Assembly (NCBI GenBank): GCA_036504075.1 | Contig: DASXVX010000075.1 | Location: 24,672 to 88,671 of the forward strand | Direction: 5' to 3' | From: DASXVX01 sp036504075 | GTDB lineage: Bacteria; Bacillota; Sulfobacillia; Symbiobacteriales; Symbiobacteriaceae | DNA length: 64,000 bases | Shown: piece by piece, positions 8,451 to 18,193 of the stretch | Layout of the letters: every line of letters begins with the position of its first letter | Position numbering within the stretch: position 1 is the first letter of the stretch | The notes under the pieces: model-generated | Told to the model about the DNA's origin: nothing | The model's database searches: none | The model's input: the letters and a program-made list of their open reading frames with translations, nothing else | Made by a program: the position numbers and the translations under genes

Positions 8451-10112
8451 TTACCGTGACAGCGCCGGGGCCGGCTGCATTTCGCCTTCCAGCGTCCAGG
8501 TACCCGCCTTGACAATCCGGACGGGGACGGTCTGACCGCGAAGCGTCGCGTCGCCGGGGAAGGTCACGAGAATGTTGCCCCGGGTCCGGCCGAAAACCAT
8601 GTCGGGCTTGCCCTTGTCGAGTCCTTCGACGAGTATGGGCGTCAGCGTGCCGACCCGGGCCTCGTTCTTCGCCCGGGAGATGCGGTTCTGCAGTTCGATC
8701 AGCCGCTGCAGCCGCTCCTTCTTCTCCGGCACGGAGAGCCGGTCTTCCATTTCAGCGGCGGGCGTGCCGGCCCGCTCGGAGTACATGAACATGAAGGCGG
8801 CGTCATAGCGGACCGTTTCCATGAGCGACAGCGTATCCTGGAACTCCGCTTCCGTTTCGCCGGGGAAGCCGACGATGATATCGGTGGTGATGACGGCGTC
8901 GGGAATCAGTTCCCGCACCCAGTCGATCAGCTGCAGGTACTGCCTGCGGTTGTACGAGCGCTTCATGCGCCGCAGCACCGAATCCGCCCCGGACTGGGCC
9001 GGCAGGTGGAACCACTCGCAGACTTTGGTGGCCGCGGCGATCTGCTCCACCATTTTGCGGCTGAAGTCCTTGGGATGGTTGGTGGTGAACCGGATGCGGT
9101 CGATGCCGGGCGTGTTCTGGTCCAGCATGGCCAGCAGGTCGCCGAAATCGAAGCCCCCATCGGAACCGTGCTGGCCGAAGAGGTCCTTGCCGTAGGCGTT
9201 CACGTTCTGGCCGAGCAGCGTGACCTCACGGAAGCCCTGGCGCCCGAGTTCCTGCACTTCGGCCAGCAGGACTTCGGGCGGACGGCTCCGCTCCTCGCCG
9301 CGGGTCGTGGGCACGATGCAGTAGGTACACTGCTTGTCGCAGCCGTACATGATGGTGACCCAGGCCTTCAGGTCCCCCTGCCGGTCGGCGGGGAGCACTT
9401 CGGGGAAATCCGCGCCCATGGACTCCCAGACGTCGACCACGGTCTCCCGCTCATTTCGGGCCCGGGCGATCAGTTCGGGGAGCCGGTGGATGTTGTGGGT
9501 GCCGAAAATGAGGTCGAGGTAGGGAAAGAGCCGCTTCATCCGGTCGACCTGACCCTCGACCTGGGGCACGCAGCCGCAGGCGCCGATGACGAGGTCGGGG
9601 TTGGTGTACTTGAGCGGCTTTAGCTGGCCGATGCGGCCGAAGGCGTGCTCGACGGCGGATTCACGCACGGCACAGGTGTTGAAGAGCAGCACGTCGGCGT
9701 CATCGGGCGCGGCGGCGTGCTTGTAGCCCATTTTCCCGAGAATGCCGTACATGATTTCGGAGTCGTGCTCGTTCATCTGGCAGCCGTAGGTCTCGATCCA
9801 GACTTTGGGGTTCGGCTTGCCGTGCAGCCGCTCGGCGGCGGCGGGGTCGAGCTTCATGCCGGCCTGCTCGTCGTCGATGTGCTCAAACCCGCCCATCGCA
9901 TCCTGCTCGATCGCGATGCGCACCAGGTCGGCGGCGTCGCCGGGGGCGGCCACCATGGGGAGTTCCTCCAGGGTGCCTTTGACCCGCAGTTCCTTTCTCG
10001 CCTCAAGTCCGTTCATCCGACGGAACTGCGGGTCACTCTTCAGCATTTCCTCGACCTTGTCGAGGATGGTGTTGAAGTCGGGCTCGGGGTGATGCTTCTT
10101 GTCGTCGCTCAT
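8451..10112 (-). CDS. miaB: tRNA-2-methylthio-N6-dimethylallyladenosine synthase MiaB
   Basis: MiaB is a radical-SAM methylthiotransferase that adds the 2-methylthio group to i6A37, the product of MiaA. The 553-residue protein has the N-terminal auxiliary-cluster motif ETYGCQMNEHDSE (residues about 105-117), FNTCAVRESA, the GACGC cysteine, the radical-SAM motif CDKQCTYC and a C-terminal TRAM domain. It carries about 100 residues before the first conserved motif, longer than the E. coli enzyme; charged N-terminal extensions occur in Bacillus MiaB. ATG 10112 follows GGGGGAAG. Its promoter region shares a repeat with the SNF2 gene. Confidence 0.95.
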   Translation of the reverse strand: MSDDKKHHPEPDFNTILDKVEEMLKSDPQFRRMNGLEARKELRVKGTLEELPMVAAPGDAADLVRIAIEQDAMGGFEHIDDEQAGMKLDPAAAERLHGKPNPKVWIETYGCQMNEHDSEIMYGILGKMGYKHAAAPDDADVLLFNTCAVRESAVEHAFGRIGQLKPLKYTNPDLVIGACGCVPQVEGQVDRMKRLFPYLDLIFGTHNIHRLPELIARARNERETVVDVWESMGADFPEVLPADRQGDLKAWVTIMYGCDKQCTYCIVPTTRGEERSRPPEVLLAEVQELGRQGFREVTLLGQNVNAYGKDLFGQHGSDGGFDFGDLLAMLDQNTPGIDRIRFTTNHPKDFSRKMVEQIAAATKVCEWFHLPAQSGADSVLRRMKRSYNRRQYLQLIDWVRELIPDAVITTDIIVGFPGETEAEFQDTLSLMETVRYDAAFMFMYSERAGTPAAEMEDRLSVPEKKERLQRLIELQNRISRAKNEARVGTLTPILVEGLDKGKPDMVFGRTRGNILVTFPGDATLRGQTVPVRIVKAGTWTLEGEMQPAPALSR

Positions 10113-10133
10113 GTATGTTCTTCCCCCACGTGG

Positions 10134-10187
10134 GTGTGTTGCCGATAGTTGCTCTCAGTAGTGTACCACATGGGGGCGCTATGTAAA
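10134..10187 (-). promoter_or_regulatory. Probable miaB promoter within a duplicated promoter repeat
   Basis: Minus strand: -35 TTTACA (10182-10187), 16-base spacer, -10 TACACT (10160-10165), then a leader to the miaB ATG. The core 10134-10180 recurs upstream of the SNF2 gene (25240-25286) with one gap and about 85% identity; the match includes the -10 and the transcribed leader, so it may be a shared operator or a mobile promoter. Confidence 0.6.
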
Positions 10188-10331
10188 AAGGGCGGGACTC
10201 CCCAGCGCAGCCGTCGTTTCCGGTCATTCACCTTTTTGAGGAGGTTAAACATTCTATCAGGCGAAACAATGTAGTAATTGACTAAGTGCAGGCGAAACAG
10301 CCTGTCGATCCGAACCGAAGGAGTTGTTCCC

Positions 10332-13300
10332 ATGCACCCTTTCTACCGCTGGCTGGCGGCACTACTCACCGTACCGCTACTGGTCGCATCGTTTCTTCCC
10401 TCACACCCAGCGTCCGCCGAAACGGGTGACAAACCGCCTGAGACGAAAATCGGCGTCACGCTGGCCGCCACCCTCGATCGGTCTACCGCTCCGGTCCGGT
10501 TCGTTGTGCGCCTCACACAGCAGGCGGATACGCTGGCCGTAGCCCGGACGAGCCGGATCCAGACCGCCGGCGCTGAACCGCGTGCCCGCACCACCGAGGT
10601 CCGGAAAGCGGTCGTCGACAGCCTCCGGCGAACCGCTGCGGACGCGCAGGCAAACCTCTCCGCCATGCTGGACCGGCTAAAAAGTGAGGGACACGTTGAA
10701 AGCGTGGAGAATCTTTGGGTGGTGAACGCGCTGGTCGTCCATGGCGATCAGGTCGCGGTCCAGCAACTGGCCGGACGGCCTGAAGTAGCTTCGCTACAGG
10801 TTGATGAAAGGGTTCAACTGGTGGAACCGCCGCGTGAGGTTGATGGCGTCACCGTAAGCGGAACCGTGCCATGGAACCTGACCATGGTGGGCGCCCCCGA
10901 GGCGTGGCGGCTCGGCGGTACCGGCACGGGGGTGGTCGTGGGTATTCTTGACACGGGCGTGGACTGGTCCCACCCGGCGCTAACCCGCGCCTTCCGCGGG
11001 TTCAATCCTGCCAACCCTTCACAGCCCGACGCGAGTGGCAACTGGCTCGATGTGGTCAACGGCATCGCAACTCCATACGACGACGTGGGCCACGGCACCC
11101 ACGTAACCGGCACGGTAGTAGGCTACGACCCGCTCAGCGGCATTCGCACAGGCGTCGCCCCCAATGCGAAATGGATCGCCGTCAAAGCGTTCGACGCCGA
11201 GGGCGCGTACTACAGTTGGCTGCTGCGGGCCGGGCAGTGGTTTCTGGCCCCTACTGACGCTGGTGGTACCCCTCACCCAGATTGGGCGCCGGATGTGATC
11301 AATAACTCATGGGGCGGCGGCCCCGGCTTTGACGAGTTTTACCGGGCCATGGTACAGAACTGGCGGGCAGCAGACATCTTCCCGGTTTTCGCCGCCGGCA
11401 ACGACGGACCCGAAACTGCGACCATCGGCACTCCCGCCAACTATCCGGAGTCGTATGCCGTGGCAGCAGTCGACAAGGCCGGTGCGCTGGCCTGGTTTTC
11501 GAGCCGAGGGCCGGGTCCGTACGGCGGTGTACAAAAGCCCAATAGTAGCGCCCCCGGCGTCTCCGTCGTCTCCACACTGCCAGGCGGGCTGTATGGCAGC
11601 GGTAGCGGCACATCAATGGCCGCCCCGCACGTGACCGGTGTCGTGGCACTGCTGCGCAGTCTGGAGCCGGCGCTGACCGTCGCCCAAATCGAGCAGGCTC
11701 TCACCAGTACCGCCCTGCCCCGCACCAGCCCCGAGTATCCGACCTCGCCCAACGACGGGTATGGCGCAGGGCTGGTCAACGCGCAGAGCGCCATTCTGGC
11801 GGTCGTCCCCCTCGGAACAGTGGCAGGCAGGGTGACAGAAGCTGGCACGAACCAGCCGCTTCAGGCCACGCTTACGCTCCAGCCGCTGGGCGCCACGACC
11901 GACAGCAGCGGGGCTGACGGTACATACTCGCTGTCGGCACCTGCCGGTGCCTACACCCTGACTGCTTCCGCCCGCGGCCATGCTGCGGTCACGCAGCCCG
12001 TGACGCTCACCAACCGTGCGACGGTTACGCTGAACCTGGCGCTTCCGGCGCTGAACGAGGGCACCCTGACGGGGCGGGTGACCGATCGGGCCGGCAGCCC
12101 ATTTGCCGGCGCCGTCATCTCCCTCGATGATGACCCCCTGGTGGCAACGGTGACCACCGATGGGACGGGACGGTATACACTGAGCGTGTTCGAGGGCGCT
12201 CATACGGTGCGTGTACGAGCAACCGGTTACGACGCGGTGGTGGCTTCCGTCACCGTCAGCCCGGTCGGTGCCACCACGCAAGACTTCACGCTGGTCTCGC
12301 TCCCTGAGGGCGTCGACGACTGGACGCAATGGCGCGGCGGGCCGGCGCACACCGGGTACAACAACAGCCTGATGGCCACGCCCCTGCAGAAGCTCTGGTC
12401 CTTCCCGAACCAGGTGGATGCGAATTATGTCAAGCTGCTGGTCGCCGCCGGCAAGGTCTTCGTCTGGTCCGGAGATGACCGGCTCTACGCCCTGGATGCG
12501 GCCTCCGGCGCAGTTCTGTGGAACACCCTTGTAGGAAGCGATATCGATTCACGCCAGCCTGTCTATTCGGGCGGCCGCGTGATCGTGACGAACCAGGCAG
12601 GCGACCTGACAACCCTGGATGCCGCAACCGGCCAGATTTTGTGGAGCCGGCTCAGATACACCGGCACCGATCCGGCGGTTGTTGACGGACGAATCTACAT
12701 TCGAAAGGGAAACGTCCTGTCCGTTGTGGACCTGGACGGGACCATCGTCTGGTCCAAGGAGGGCGTCCCCGAAGGTACCCTGGCCGTAGACGGGACCAGT
12801 ATCGTCGTCACCGACTCGCACAGCGTAACCGCTTACGACCGCGGAAGCGGCGCACTGCGCTGGACGTGGCAGTGCGAATGTTCGCTGAACTACGGGCCGA
12901 CCGTGATCGCCGGTGATCGAATTCTTGTGCGCGAGTATGCCTACAGCACAGGGGGGGTGCTGTACGCGCTGGATGCCAATACGGGCCAGTCCCTCTGGCG
13001 GCTTCAGCACACCACCGCGGACCCCGCCGTCTGGGATGGCGCAGCCTATGTGCCGACCTGGCTAACCCCCGGAATCAGTATGCTGACTCGGGTACAGCTA
13101 CATGAAGGCGCCGTCACCGGCAGCTTGGTGCTGGGCGTCCAAGATAGTCTTAACGGCGGGGCCGCTCAACCGGCCATTGCCAACGGCATCGTCTACACCG
13201 GCTTCGATCGGCTGCGCGCCATTGATGCCCGGACCATGCAAGAAGTCTGGTTACGGTCCCTTCCCTTCGGTAACTACAGCCTCATTCCGCCCGTCGTCGG

Positions 13301-16300
13301 TGACGATACACTCGTCTTCCTGGAAGAGGGCAAGGTGACCGCCCTTGGCCCGGTGGCCCACGTAAATGGCGGCACCATGTCCGGCACCGTCCATGGGGCA
13401 GGTGGCGTCCCAATCGCAGGAGCGGAAGTCAGGCTGGAGCCGGGCGCCCGCATCACGGCCGCCGCCGCGGACGGCTGGTTCAGCGTGAATGCGCCGGCCG
13501 GCGCATTCACCGCCGTGGTCAGAGCCTACGGATATGAAGAATTGCGGCAGGACGTGACCATTACTGCCGGTGCTACGAGCCGGTATCATTTCGCCCTTCG
13601 CCCGGCGGCCCGCGGGGCGGTGACCGGGCAGGTACTGGATGCCGCCACCGGCTTGCCTCTGCCGGGCGCCCGTGTCAAACTGCTTGAGGACTCACGAGTG
13701 CCTGAGATGGTCACCGGCGCCCAGGGTGAGTACCGGCTCGAAGCTTACGCCGGCTCATATACCGTCCAGGCGAGAAAGTCAGGGTACTTCAACGCCAAAG
13801 CCACCGCAGTGCTGACGGCTGAACCGGAAACGGTTCTTACTATGTCACTGACCCCCGTGCCGGACCGTCCTGACGACTGGGTGACGGAATATGGTCCGCC
13901 GGAACACACGGGGATGGCGGACAGCCTGGCGGCGCCGCCGCTCATCCAGAGCTGGCGCACGACCGGCTGGAGTCTCAAAACCGATACCCGTCCGGTGGTG
14001 GGCAACGGCAAGGTCTTCCTCTCCTCGGCTGACGGTTGGGTACGGGCCCTCGCCCTGACCACCGGGCAGGAGCTGTGGTCACAGCCCCGCAGTGCGCGAT
14101 CGCCGGCCTACGACCGTAATACCGTCTACGTCACGGACGGCTCACTGGTAACTGCGTACTCGGCGGACAGCGGCGATCTCCTCTGGTCCGTCACCACAGC
14201 CGGCAGCGGGTCAATCTCCTGCGCGCTGACCGCCTTCCGGGGCCAGGTGATCGTCGTAAAGGACTGGTACCAAGGCCCGACCGTCACCAGCCTCGACGGC
14301 GAAACGGGCAAGGTCTTGTGGAGCCGTGCGCTTGGCAGTGGACCGGCGTGGCCCGCCACTGCCGCCGTCTCCGGGAATCGGGTCGTCGTCTCCTGGCGGT
14401 CGGACGAGACTTACGTCTTTGACCTCAAGACGGGGCGGCAACTCTGGCACCGCAGTGCGGGCGGGGTCGGCGGAAGCGCCCCTGTCCCCGTCATCAGCGG
14501 GGATACGCTCTTCGAACTGAACCCATCGGGCATTTTGACCGCAACGGACTTGAGCACGGGGGGATCCCGCTGGACGGTGATGGGGCTCAAGGGAACCCCG
14601 ACCGTGGTCGACGGCGTTATATACGCTGCCAACGCCACGGGTACGCTGGCCATCCGTGCTGCAGACGGCGTCGCACTGCGGCAGCTCTCGCTGCAAGGTC
14701 AGCTTTCGACCGGCGGCGCATACCTGTGGGGCGACGGGGTGACCGGGTACGCCTTCGCTACCGGTGTGACGACCAGTCCGGTCTGCACGGGCTGCACCAA
14801 CGTCATTGTTGCTGAGGACAAGGTGCTGGCGGTGGACAGCAGCCGCAACCTCGTGGCGTACTCCCCAAGCCAGCCGGTGAAGGCCGGCACGCTTTCCGGC
14901 AAAGTGCTGGGGAACGGCAGTGCGGACCAGCCGCTCGCCGCCCAGGTTACGGTGGCGGGGCGGATGCTCTCCGCCAGCCCTGTCGATGGCGCCTTTGCCC
15001 TGCGCCTCCCGGCGGGCACCTACACGGTCACGGCGACCGCCGCGCACTGGAACAGCAGCTCCGCATCGGTGACGGTCCCCGCATCGGGCAGTGCCACCGT
15101 GGTGCTGTCGCTCACGCCACAGCCGCAGGCAACGGTAACAGGCCGGCTCCAGGACGCCCGCACCGGGCTGCCCCTCACGCAAGGCCAGGTCAGTCTGCAA
15201 GAAGATGCTACCGTTGCCGCTTTCAGTACGGGTGACGCCGCGGACTACCGGCTGCTGGCCTATCCGGGCGCCTACACCCTGCGCGCCCAGGTCGATGGAT
15301 ACCGCACCGCCTTTGTTCCGGTAACCCTGACCCCTGAGGCACCCGTGGTACGCGACATTTACCTGACCGCCGGGCCCGCCGGTGACTGTCCAGTCAGCCA
15401 CTGCGATCCTGGTGGGTCCGGCCGGAGCACCGACCCAGTCCGCCTGCCGCTGACGCCCGCCTGGAGCAACGCGATTACGCCGCGCTCCCAGCCGGTGATC
15501 GCCGATGGCAAGAGCTTCCTGTTGGGTGGTGATGGCAAACTCTATGCGGTCGACCTGGCGTCGGGCCGTGTGCTCTGGAGCCCCGACGACCTCTACGGCG
15601 ATAGTACTGCCCCCGTATTCGCAGGGGGCAGGGTGTTTGTGGTAGGCTCCTGGGGGTACGTGTACGCGTTCGATGCCCGTACGGGCCTGCAGTTGTGGAA
15701 GAGTACCGTCACCGCCTCCGGCGCCACCAGCCTGATCGAGAAAGGCGGCCGGCTCTTCCTGACGACCGGCACCACGGTCCTGGCACTGGATGCGTCTACG
15801 GGCACCCTGCTCTGGAAGCAGACCGCCGCGGGCAAGTTCGGATCTCTGGCAGTTGGCAACGGCATGGTCTACACGGCAGCCCCCGGACCAAAGGTCTACG
15901 CCTTCGCCGAAGCAACCGGCGCACTTGCGTGGATGGCGGACGGCGGCAGCAGCTCCTCCCAATATGAGGGCTACCCGGTCGCCCTGTCCGGCGAAACTCT
16001 CCTGGTGGGGCCGGGATGGTACGACACGCAGATCCGGGCGTATACCACGGCTGGCGTCCTCCGCTGGACCGGTCCCGGCTCGGCGCCGGCGATCAGCAAC
16101 GGGGTGGTTTACACTTACCGCAGCGGTGCACTGACCGCCCTGGACCCCGAGACCGGAACCACCCTCTGGTCTGTGCCGGCCAGTCCTCCCGGTTCGTCGC
16201 GGCAGCCCCTGGTCACGGACACCGCTATCATCCTGGGCAACGCGGCCGCCATCGACCTGACCATGCACCAGGTAGTCTGGACCTATGCGGGCGGCGGGGG

Positions 16301-16772
16301 CATCTCTCCCGTGGCGGGCGAAGGGTTCGTGCTGGTGACGGACAGCTTCGGCCACCTGGCAGCGTTGCGCGGCGCTCCGAGCCTGCAACTGACGGTGACG
16401 CTCGAAGGCGGGGCGCCCGTCAACGGTACCACCGCATCCCTCGCCGGTCAGGGAATCGTAACCAGCGTAGAACTCGGAGCGTCCGGCACGCACACCTTTG
16501 GTCCGCTGCCCGGCGGCGACTACATCCTGACCATCACGCACCCGTCCCACCTGCGGCGGAGCATGCCGGTCACCATCCGGGGAGCTGTGGAGCTCCGGCT
16601 GGTCCTGACGCCGGGCGATTTGAACCAGGACGGAGGGATCAACCTGGCCGACCTGCAGCAATTGGTGGCGCACTGGGGCAGTAGCGATGCCGCCTGCGAC
16701 CTGACTGGCGACGGTAAGGTCGACCTGCGGGATGCCGCCGCCCTCGCCCGGCACTTCGGAACCCTGGAATAG
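10332..16772 (+). CDS. Giant secreted subtilisin-like protease with PQQ-type propellers and dockerin-like tail
   Basis: A 2146-residue exported protein. Residues 1-29 are a signal peptide (cleavage near ASA-ET), 35-165 a propeptide-like region, and 195-450 an S8 subtilase with Asp207 (ILDTGVDW), His254 (GHGTHV), oxyanion Asn357 (AGNDG) and Ser428 (SGTSMAAPHV), so probably active. Then comes a thrice-repeated layout of two carboxypeptidase-regulatory-like beta-sandwiches (GxVTDxxGxPxxGA motifs) followed by a PQQ-like beta-propeller with LYALDAASGAVLW-type blades, starting near residues 661, 1181 and 1684. The end (about 2095-2146) has two DxNxDGxxxxxD calcium repeats (GDLNQDGGINLADLQQL, CDLTGDGKVDLRDAAAL) as in type I dockerins. 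ATG 10332 follows GAAGGAG. Substrate unknown; no cohesin gene is seen. Confidence 0.93.
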   Translation: MHPFYRWLAALLTVPLLVASFLPSHPASAETGDKPPETKIGVTLAATLDRSTAPVRFVVRLTQQADTLAVARTSRIQTAGAEPRARTTEVRKAVVDSLRRTAADAQANLSAMLDRLKSEGHVESVENLWVVNALVVHGDQVAVQQLAGRPEVASLQVDERVQLVEPPREVDGVTVSGTVPWNLTMVGAPEAWRLGGTGTGVVVGILDTGVDWSHPALTRAFRGFNPANPSQPDASGNWLDVVNGIATPYDDVGHGTHVTGTVVGYDPLSGIRTGVAPNAKWIAVKAFDAEGAYYSWLLRAGQWFLAPTDAGGTPHPDWAPDVINNSWGGGPGFDEFYRAMVQNWRAADIFPVFAAGNDGPETATIGTPANYPESYAVAAVDKAGALAWFSSRGPGPYGGVQKPNSSAPGVSVVSTLPGGLYGSGSGTSMAAPHVTGVVALLRSLEPALTVAQIEQALTSTALPRTSPEYPTSPNDGYGAGLVNAQSAILAVVPLGTVAGRVTEAGTNQPLQATLTLQPLGATTDSSGADGTYSLSAPAGAYTLTASARGHAAVTQPVTLTNRATVTLNLALPALNEGTLTGRVTDRAGSPFAGAVISLDDDPLVATVTTDGTGRYTLSVFEGAHTVRVRATGYDAVVASVTVSPVGATTQDFTLVSLPEGVDDWTQWRGGPAHTGYNNSLMATPLQKLWSFPNQVDANYVKLLVAAGKVFVWSGDDRLYALDAASGAVLWNTLVGSDIDSRQPVYSGGRVIVTNQAGDLTTLDAATGQILWSRLRYTGTDPAVVDGRIYIRKGNVLSVVDLDGTIVWSKEGVPEGTLAVDGTSIVVTDSHSVTAYDRGSGALRWTWQCECSLNYGPTVIAGDRILVREYAYSTGGVLYALDANTGQSLWRLQHTTADPAVWDGAAYVPTWLTPGISMLTRVQLHEGAVTGSLVLGVQDSLNGGAAQPAIANGIVYTGFDRLRAIDARTMQEVWLRSLPFGNYSLIPPVVGDDTLVFLEEGKVTALGPVAHVNGGTMSGTVHGAGGVPIAGAEVRLEPGARITAAAADGWFSVNAPAGAFTAVVRAYGYEELRQDVTITAGATSRYHFALRPAARGAVTGQVLDAATGLPLPGARVKLLEDSRVPEMVTGAQGEYRLEAYAGSYTVQARKSGYFNAKATAVLTAEPETVLTMSLTPVPDRPDDWVTEYGPPEHTGMADSLAAPPLIQSWRTTGWSLKTDTRPVVGNGKVFLSSADGWVRALALTTGQELWSQPRSARSPAYDRNTVYVTDGSLVTAYSADSGDLLWSVTTAGSGSISCALTAFRGQVIVVKDWYQGPTVTSLDGETGKVLWSRALGSGPAWPATAAVSGNRVVVSWRSDETYVFDLKTGRQLWHRSAGGVGGSAPVPVISGDTLFELNPSGILTATDLSTGGSRWTVMGLKGTPTVVDGVIYAANATGTLAIRAADGVALRQLSLQGQLSTGGAYLWGDGVTGYAFATGVTTSPVCTGCTNVIVAEDKVLAVDSSRNLVAYSPSQPVKAGTLSGKVLGNGSADQPLAAQVTVAGRMLSASPVDGAFALRLPAGTYTVTATAAHWNSSSASVTVPASGSATVVLSLTPQPQATVTGRLQDARTGLPLTQGQVSLQEDATVAAFSTGDAADYRLLAYPGAYTLRAQVDGYRTAFVPVTLTPEAPVVRDIYLTAGPAGDCPVSHCDPGGSGRSTDPVRLPLTPAWSNAITPRSQPVIADGKSFLLGGDGKLYAVDLASGRVLWSPDDLYGDSTAPVFAGGRVFVVGSWGYVYAFDARTGLQLWKSTVTASGATSLIEKGGRLFLTTGTTVLALDASTGTLLWKQTAAGKFGSLAVGNGMVYTAAPGPKVYAFAEATGALAWMADGGSSSSQYEGYPVALSGETLLVGPGWYDTQIRAYTTAGVLRWTGPGSAPAISNGVVYTYRSGALTALDPETGTTLWSVPASPPGSSRQPLVTDTAIILGNAAAIDLTMHQVVWTYAGGGGISPVAGEGFVLVTDSFGHLAALRGAPSLQLTVTLEGGAPVNGTTASLAGQGIVTSVELGASGTHTFGPLPGGDYILTITHPSHLRRSMPVTIRGAVELRLVLTPGDLNQDGGINLADLQQLVAHWGSSDAACDLTGDGKVDLRDAAALARHFGTLE

Positions 16773-16898
16773 GCCAGCGCGGGGCAGGATCTGGAGCCAT
16801 TCGAGACGGTCATTGCTGAGGTTGTCAACGAAAGCCTTGATCGTCATCTCAACTGGACAGGTGGTCCAGAGAGAAGCGCATGATGGTTTCACGCATGA
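16773..16898. other. Intergenic stretch after the subtilase gene
   Basis: No gene is supported here. Short minus-strand frames (MRETIMRFSLDHLSS then stop; MTIKAFVDNLSNDRLEWLQ running into the subtilase gene) are visible, but neither has a ribosome site or recognisable homology. The region ends at the hairpin repeat that begins near 16899. Confidence 0.5.
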
Positions 16899-17006
16899 AA
16901 AGTCCTCCCGCCACACCGACAACTGATCGGCCGTGCCCGGGAGGACTCTTATGTTTGTCGTGTTTTTGGTACTCCTCCGGCAGCTAAAGGTCTCGACCAA
17001 GATCTT
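16899..17006 (-). repeat. Hairpin/peptide repeat, copy 1
   Basis: Aligns over about 110 bases with 18194-18305 in the same orientation, about 70% identical by eye. It has a hairpin AGTCCTCCCG (16901-16910) / CGGGAGGACT (16938-16947), with TTTTC following on the minus strand. Upstream of the hairpin on the minus strand an open frame reads RGEPGPKILVETFSC, which aligns with HGKPNPKVWIETYGC of the MiaB encoded at 8451-10112. No proper start codon with a ribosome site is present, so I read this as a remnant or a terminator-bearing short element rather than a proven gene. Confidence 0.55.
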
Positions 17007-17087
17007 CGGGCCCGGCTCGCCGCGGCTATACTCCTCAGCATCGGGTCAGATCTATGCCCCAGTCGATTCGGAGTCCGCTGGAGTAGG

Positions 17088-17192
17088 CTAGAGTGGGTGC
17101 GAAGTCGGCTAGAGTGGGTGCGAAGTCGGCTGGAGTGGGTGCGAAGTCGGCTGGAGTCGGAGCGAAGTCGGCTAGAGTCGGAGCGAAGTCGG
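17088..17192. repeat. 21-bp tandem repeat, five units, at the 3' end of the CPBP gene
   Basis: Five consecutive 21-base units: 17088, 17109, 17130, 17151 and 17172. They have the form CTRGAGTSGGWGCGAAGTCGG, with partial units on both sides. The CPBP stop codon lies in the last unit, so most of the array is 3' untranslated. In another minus-strand frame the units would encode heptads of the ADFAPTL type. The period is a multiple of three, so copy-number change would not shift frame. Confidence 0.9.
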
Positions 17193-18053
17193 TTGGAGTA
17201 GGCTGGAGTCGGCGCGCCGGCCCCGCCAATACAGAAAGAAATAACCGCTGAAGAGAATCAGGACAGCGAGCACTTCCACCGCAGAACCGACCGGTTGAAA
17301 CGCCCCCGTATTGAGCCAACTCCCACCGACGGATCTGAAAACGAGCACGCCCTGTGCAGGTTCAAGCGGACCGTCAACAACCTGCCAGAGGTGCATTTGC
17401 GTGTAGTTCCAGGCAAAGTGAAGTCCGATGGGGACCCACAGGCTTCCATGGTAGATTACCATCAGCACGAACGTACAGCCAAGCAGGAACGCCATGAGGA
17501 ACGCGAGCGGACCCTGGTAGGCGGGATTGAGGAGATGCATCGCGCTGAAAAGCACAGAAGTGATTGCAGCGGCCCAACCCCAGCCGTACTGCCGCCGGAC
17601 GAGTTGGAGCAGGTATCCCCGGAAGAACAACTCTTCGACGAATGCCCCACCTAGCAAGTTCATGGCTCCACCGGCGACCTTCGCCATCGTCCAGTTCCAA
17701 CTGGTCAGTTGCCAGAGCGCTCCAGTCCAGATGATGCTCCCCGTGGCCCAAAGCGTTGCCTGTATCAGTCCGTACAACAACACACCCGTCGCCATCCCAG
17801 TAGCGAACCGGAGGAGCGCCCGCACCTCCCAATTCAGCGACAGGTCGTTCCAGGAGCGCCTGTCCCATGTGACATGAAGCCAGCGAACCAGAACGTACGT
17901 CAAAGCAACTTTCATCGTGCCCGCCAGGGCCAGGTGCAGGAACTCCGGTCCGGGACCTCCTCCGCCACCATTCGATAGCCGCAGTTGACTCATCAGAAGC
18001 ACGGTGAGTACCGCGAATAGGGCTGAGCAGGTCCGACCGAGCACTCGCCACAA
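17172..18053 (-). CDS. CPBP-family (Abi) glutamic intramembrane protease
   Basis: The 293-residue polytopic membrane protein has about seven hydrophobic segments and the CPBP motifs in order: EELFFRGYLL (EExxxR), SAMHLLN (the FxxxH position) and HFAWNYTQ (HxxxN). This family includes CAAX-processing endopeptidases and proteins tied to bacteriocin maturation or self-immunity. TTG 18053 is chosen since GGAGGAG lies 6 bases upstream; a GTG at 18074 is in frame but lacks a site. The last residues (SSLLQPTSLRL) are encoded by the start of a 21-bp repeat array, which may have replaced the original end. The two hairpin/peptide repeats flank the gene. Confidence 0.85.
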   Translation of the reverse strand: MWRVLGRTCSALFAVLTVLLMSQLRLSNGGGGGPGPEFLHLALAGTMKVALTYVLVRWLHVTWDRRSWNDLSLNWEVRALLRFATGMATGVLLYGLIQATLWATGSIIWTGALWQLTSWNWTMAKVAGGAMNLLGGAFVEELFFRGYLLQLVRRQYGWGWAAAITSVLFSAMHLLNPAYQGPLAFLMAFLLGCTFVLMVIYHGSLWVPIGLHFAWNYTQMHLWQVVDGPLEPAQGVLVFRSVGGSWLNTGAFQPVGSAVEVLAVLILFSGYFFLYWRGRRADSSLLQPTSLRL

Positions 18054-18193
18054 GCGTATCTCCTCCAATCGCACAGGCGTCAGGCGCCTCGGTAATGCCT
18101 ATTACCGTTGGACGTGGTTTTGCATGCAAACCCTTCAGCCAGGATGCAAGGATTTGAACACCCCCCCGATCCGAGCCGGCAAGTGACGAACAA
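18054..18193. other. Intergenic stretch upstream of the CPBP gene
   Basis: Presumed promoter region of the CPBP gene on the minus strand. It holds a C-run (CCCCCCC near 18161) and no supported gene; a tRNA-like GGATTTGAACACC was examined and rejected. Confidence 0.4.

Noticed and set aside
14211..17000. 929-codon minus-strand open frame across the subtilase gene
   Set aside because: It is antisense to a gene with clear domains, has Arg/Gly/Gln-rich composition without any recognisable motif, and no ribosome site. Long antisense frames are common in GC-rich DNA.
17088..17192. Short repeat array as a CRISPR candidate
   Set aside because: Units are contiguous without spacers, so this is a simple tandem repeat; no cas genes are present.
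18136..18170. tRNA-like GGATTTGAACACC
   Set aside because: The T-arm stem does not pair and no acceptor, D or anticodon arm can be drawn.
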